Source: an uncultured Eubacteriales bacterium (GTDB lineage Bacteria > Bacillota > Clostridia > Christensenellales > CAG-917). Taken from it: a stretch of 33,588 bases of DNA. A model generated the notes under the pieces. It searched no databases. It was not told where the DNA came from and was given only the letters and a program-made list of their open reading frames with translations. Positions within the stretch are counted from its first letter, which is position 1, and the number at the start of each line of letters is the position of its first letter. Both the position numbers and the translations under genes were made by a program. The stretch spans positions 1 to 33,588 of the forward strand of contig URIX01000012.1 of assembly GCA_900547975.1 (NCBI GenBank), read 5' to 3'. Below, one piece after another: positions 33,564 through 33,588 of the stretch.

Positions 33564-33588
33564 AGCCCTCTTTACTCTCAAAATAAGA

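Overview
The window reads as chromosomal DNA from an endospore-forming lineage of Bacillota, most likely an uncultured gut-type member of the Clostridia. The basis is a SpoIIE-type sporulation phosphatase beside tilS-hpt (an arrangement known from spore formers), an ECF-transporter S component, a very large GLUG-repeat surface protein, and good AGGAGG-like ribosome binding sites with TTGACA/TATAAT promoters. Species cannot be named from the sequence. No rRNA, tRNA, CRISPR array, transposase or phage gene was found.

Layout. (1) Positions 1-11137, minus strand: the N-terminal 3,712 codons of one giant secreted protein made of four 'lead-in plus GLUG repeat' modules, with a discoidin-like domain inserted in the first. 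Its 3' end lies off the left edge. (2) 11316-11930: a DinJ/YafQ-type toxin-antitoxin pair with its own promoter, operator and terminator. (3) 12152-15450: a copper-response unit, csoR then copA. csoR has a textbook promoter with a CsoR-type palindrome. The copA frame ends in a CopZ-like domain that carries its own internal ribosome binding site and ATG. (4) 15455-15672: a terminator, a short direct repeat and an array of mini-hairpins. (5) 15659-21203, minus strand: a housekeeping operon tilS-hpt-cca-rmuC-PHP phosphoesterase. (6) 21204-21966: a repeat island with a mini-hairpin array, a GTCATTC-bounded element and two tandem copies of a 232-bp element; 135 bp of that element recurs in inverted orientation at 33429-33563. 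(7) 21967-24261, minus: spoIIE. (8) 24464-27133, plus: an ECF S-component gene with a perfect consensus promoter, then an FGGY (xylulokinase-like) sugar kinase. (9) 27374-33277, minus: a complete nucleoside catabolism and salvage operon pdp-tdk-udk-deoC-deoD-deoB-cdd.

How the genes work together. Cdd, Pdp, DeoD, DeoB and DeoC form a pathway from (deoxy)nucleosides to bases and acetaldehyde plus glyceraldehyde 3-phosphate, and Tdk and Udk return nucleosides to nucleotides. Hpt, Cca and TilS serve purine salvage and tRNA maturation. CsoR derepresses the CopA exporter when Cu(I) rises, and the fused or separately made CopZ-like domain would hand Cu(I) to it. The points most worth a second look are the copA-copZ fusion with a retained start signal, the cysteine-rich tail on CsoR, the shared 232/135-bp repeat with mutually exclusive stems, the mini-hairpin arrays with constant spacers, and two genes (tilS, spoIIE) whose -10 box lies so close to the ATG that their mRNAs may be leaderless.
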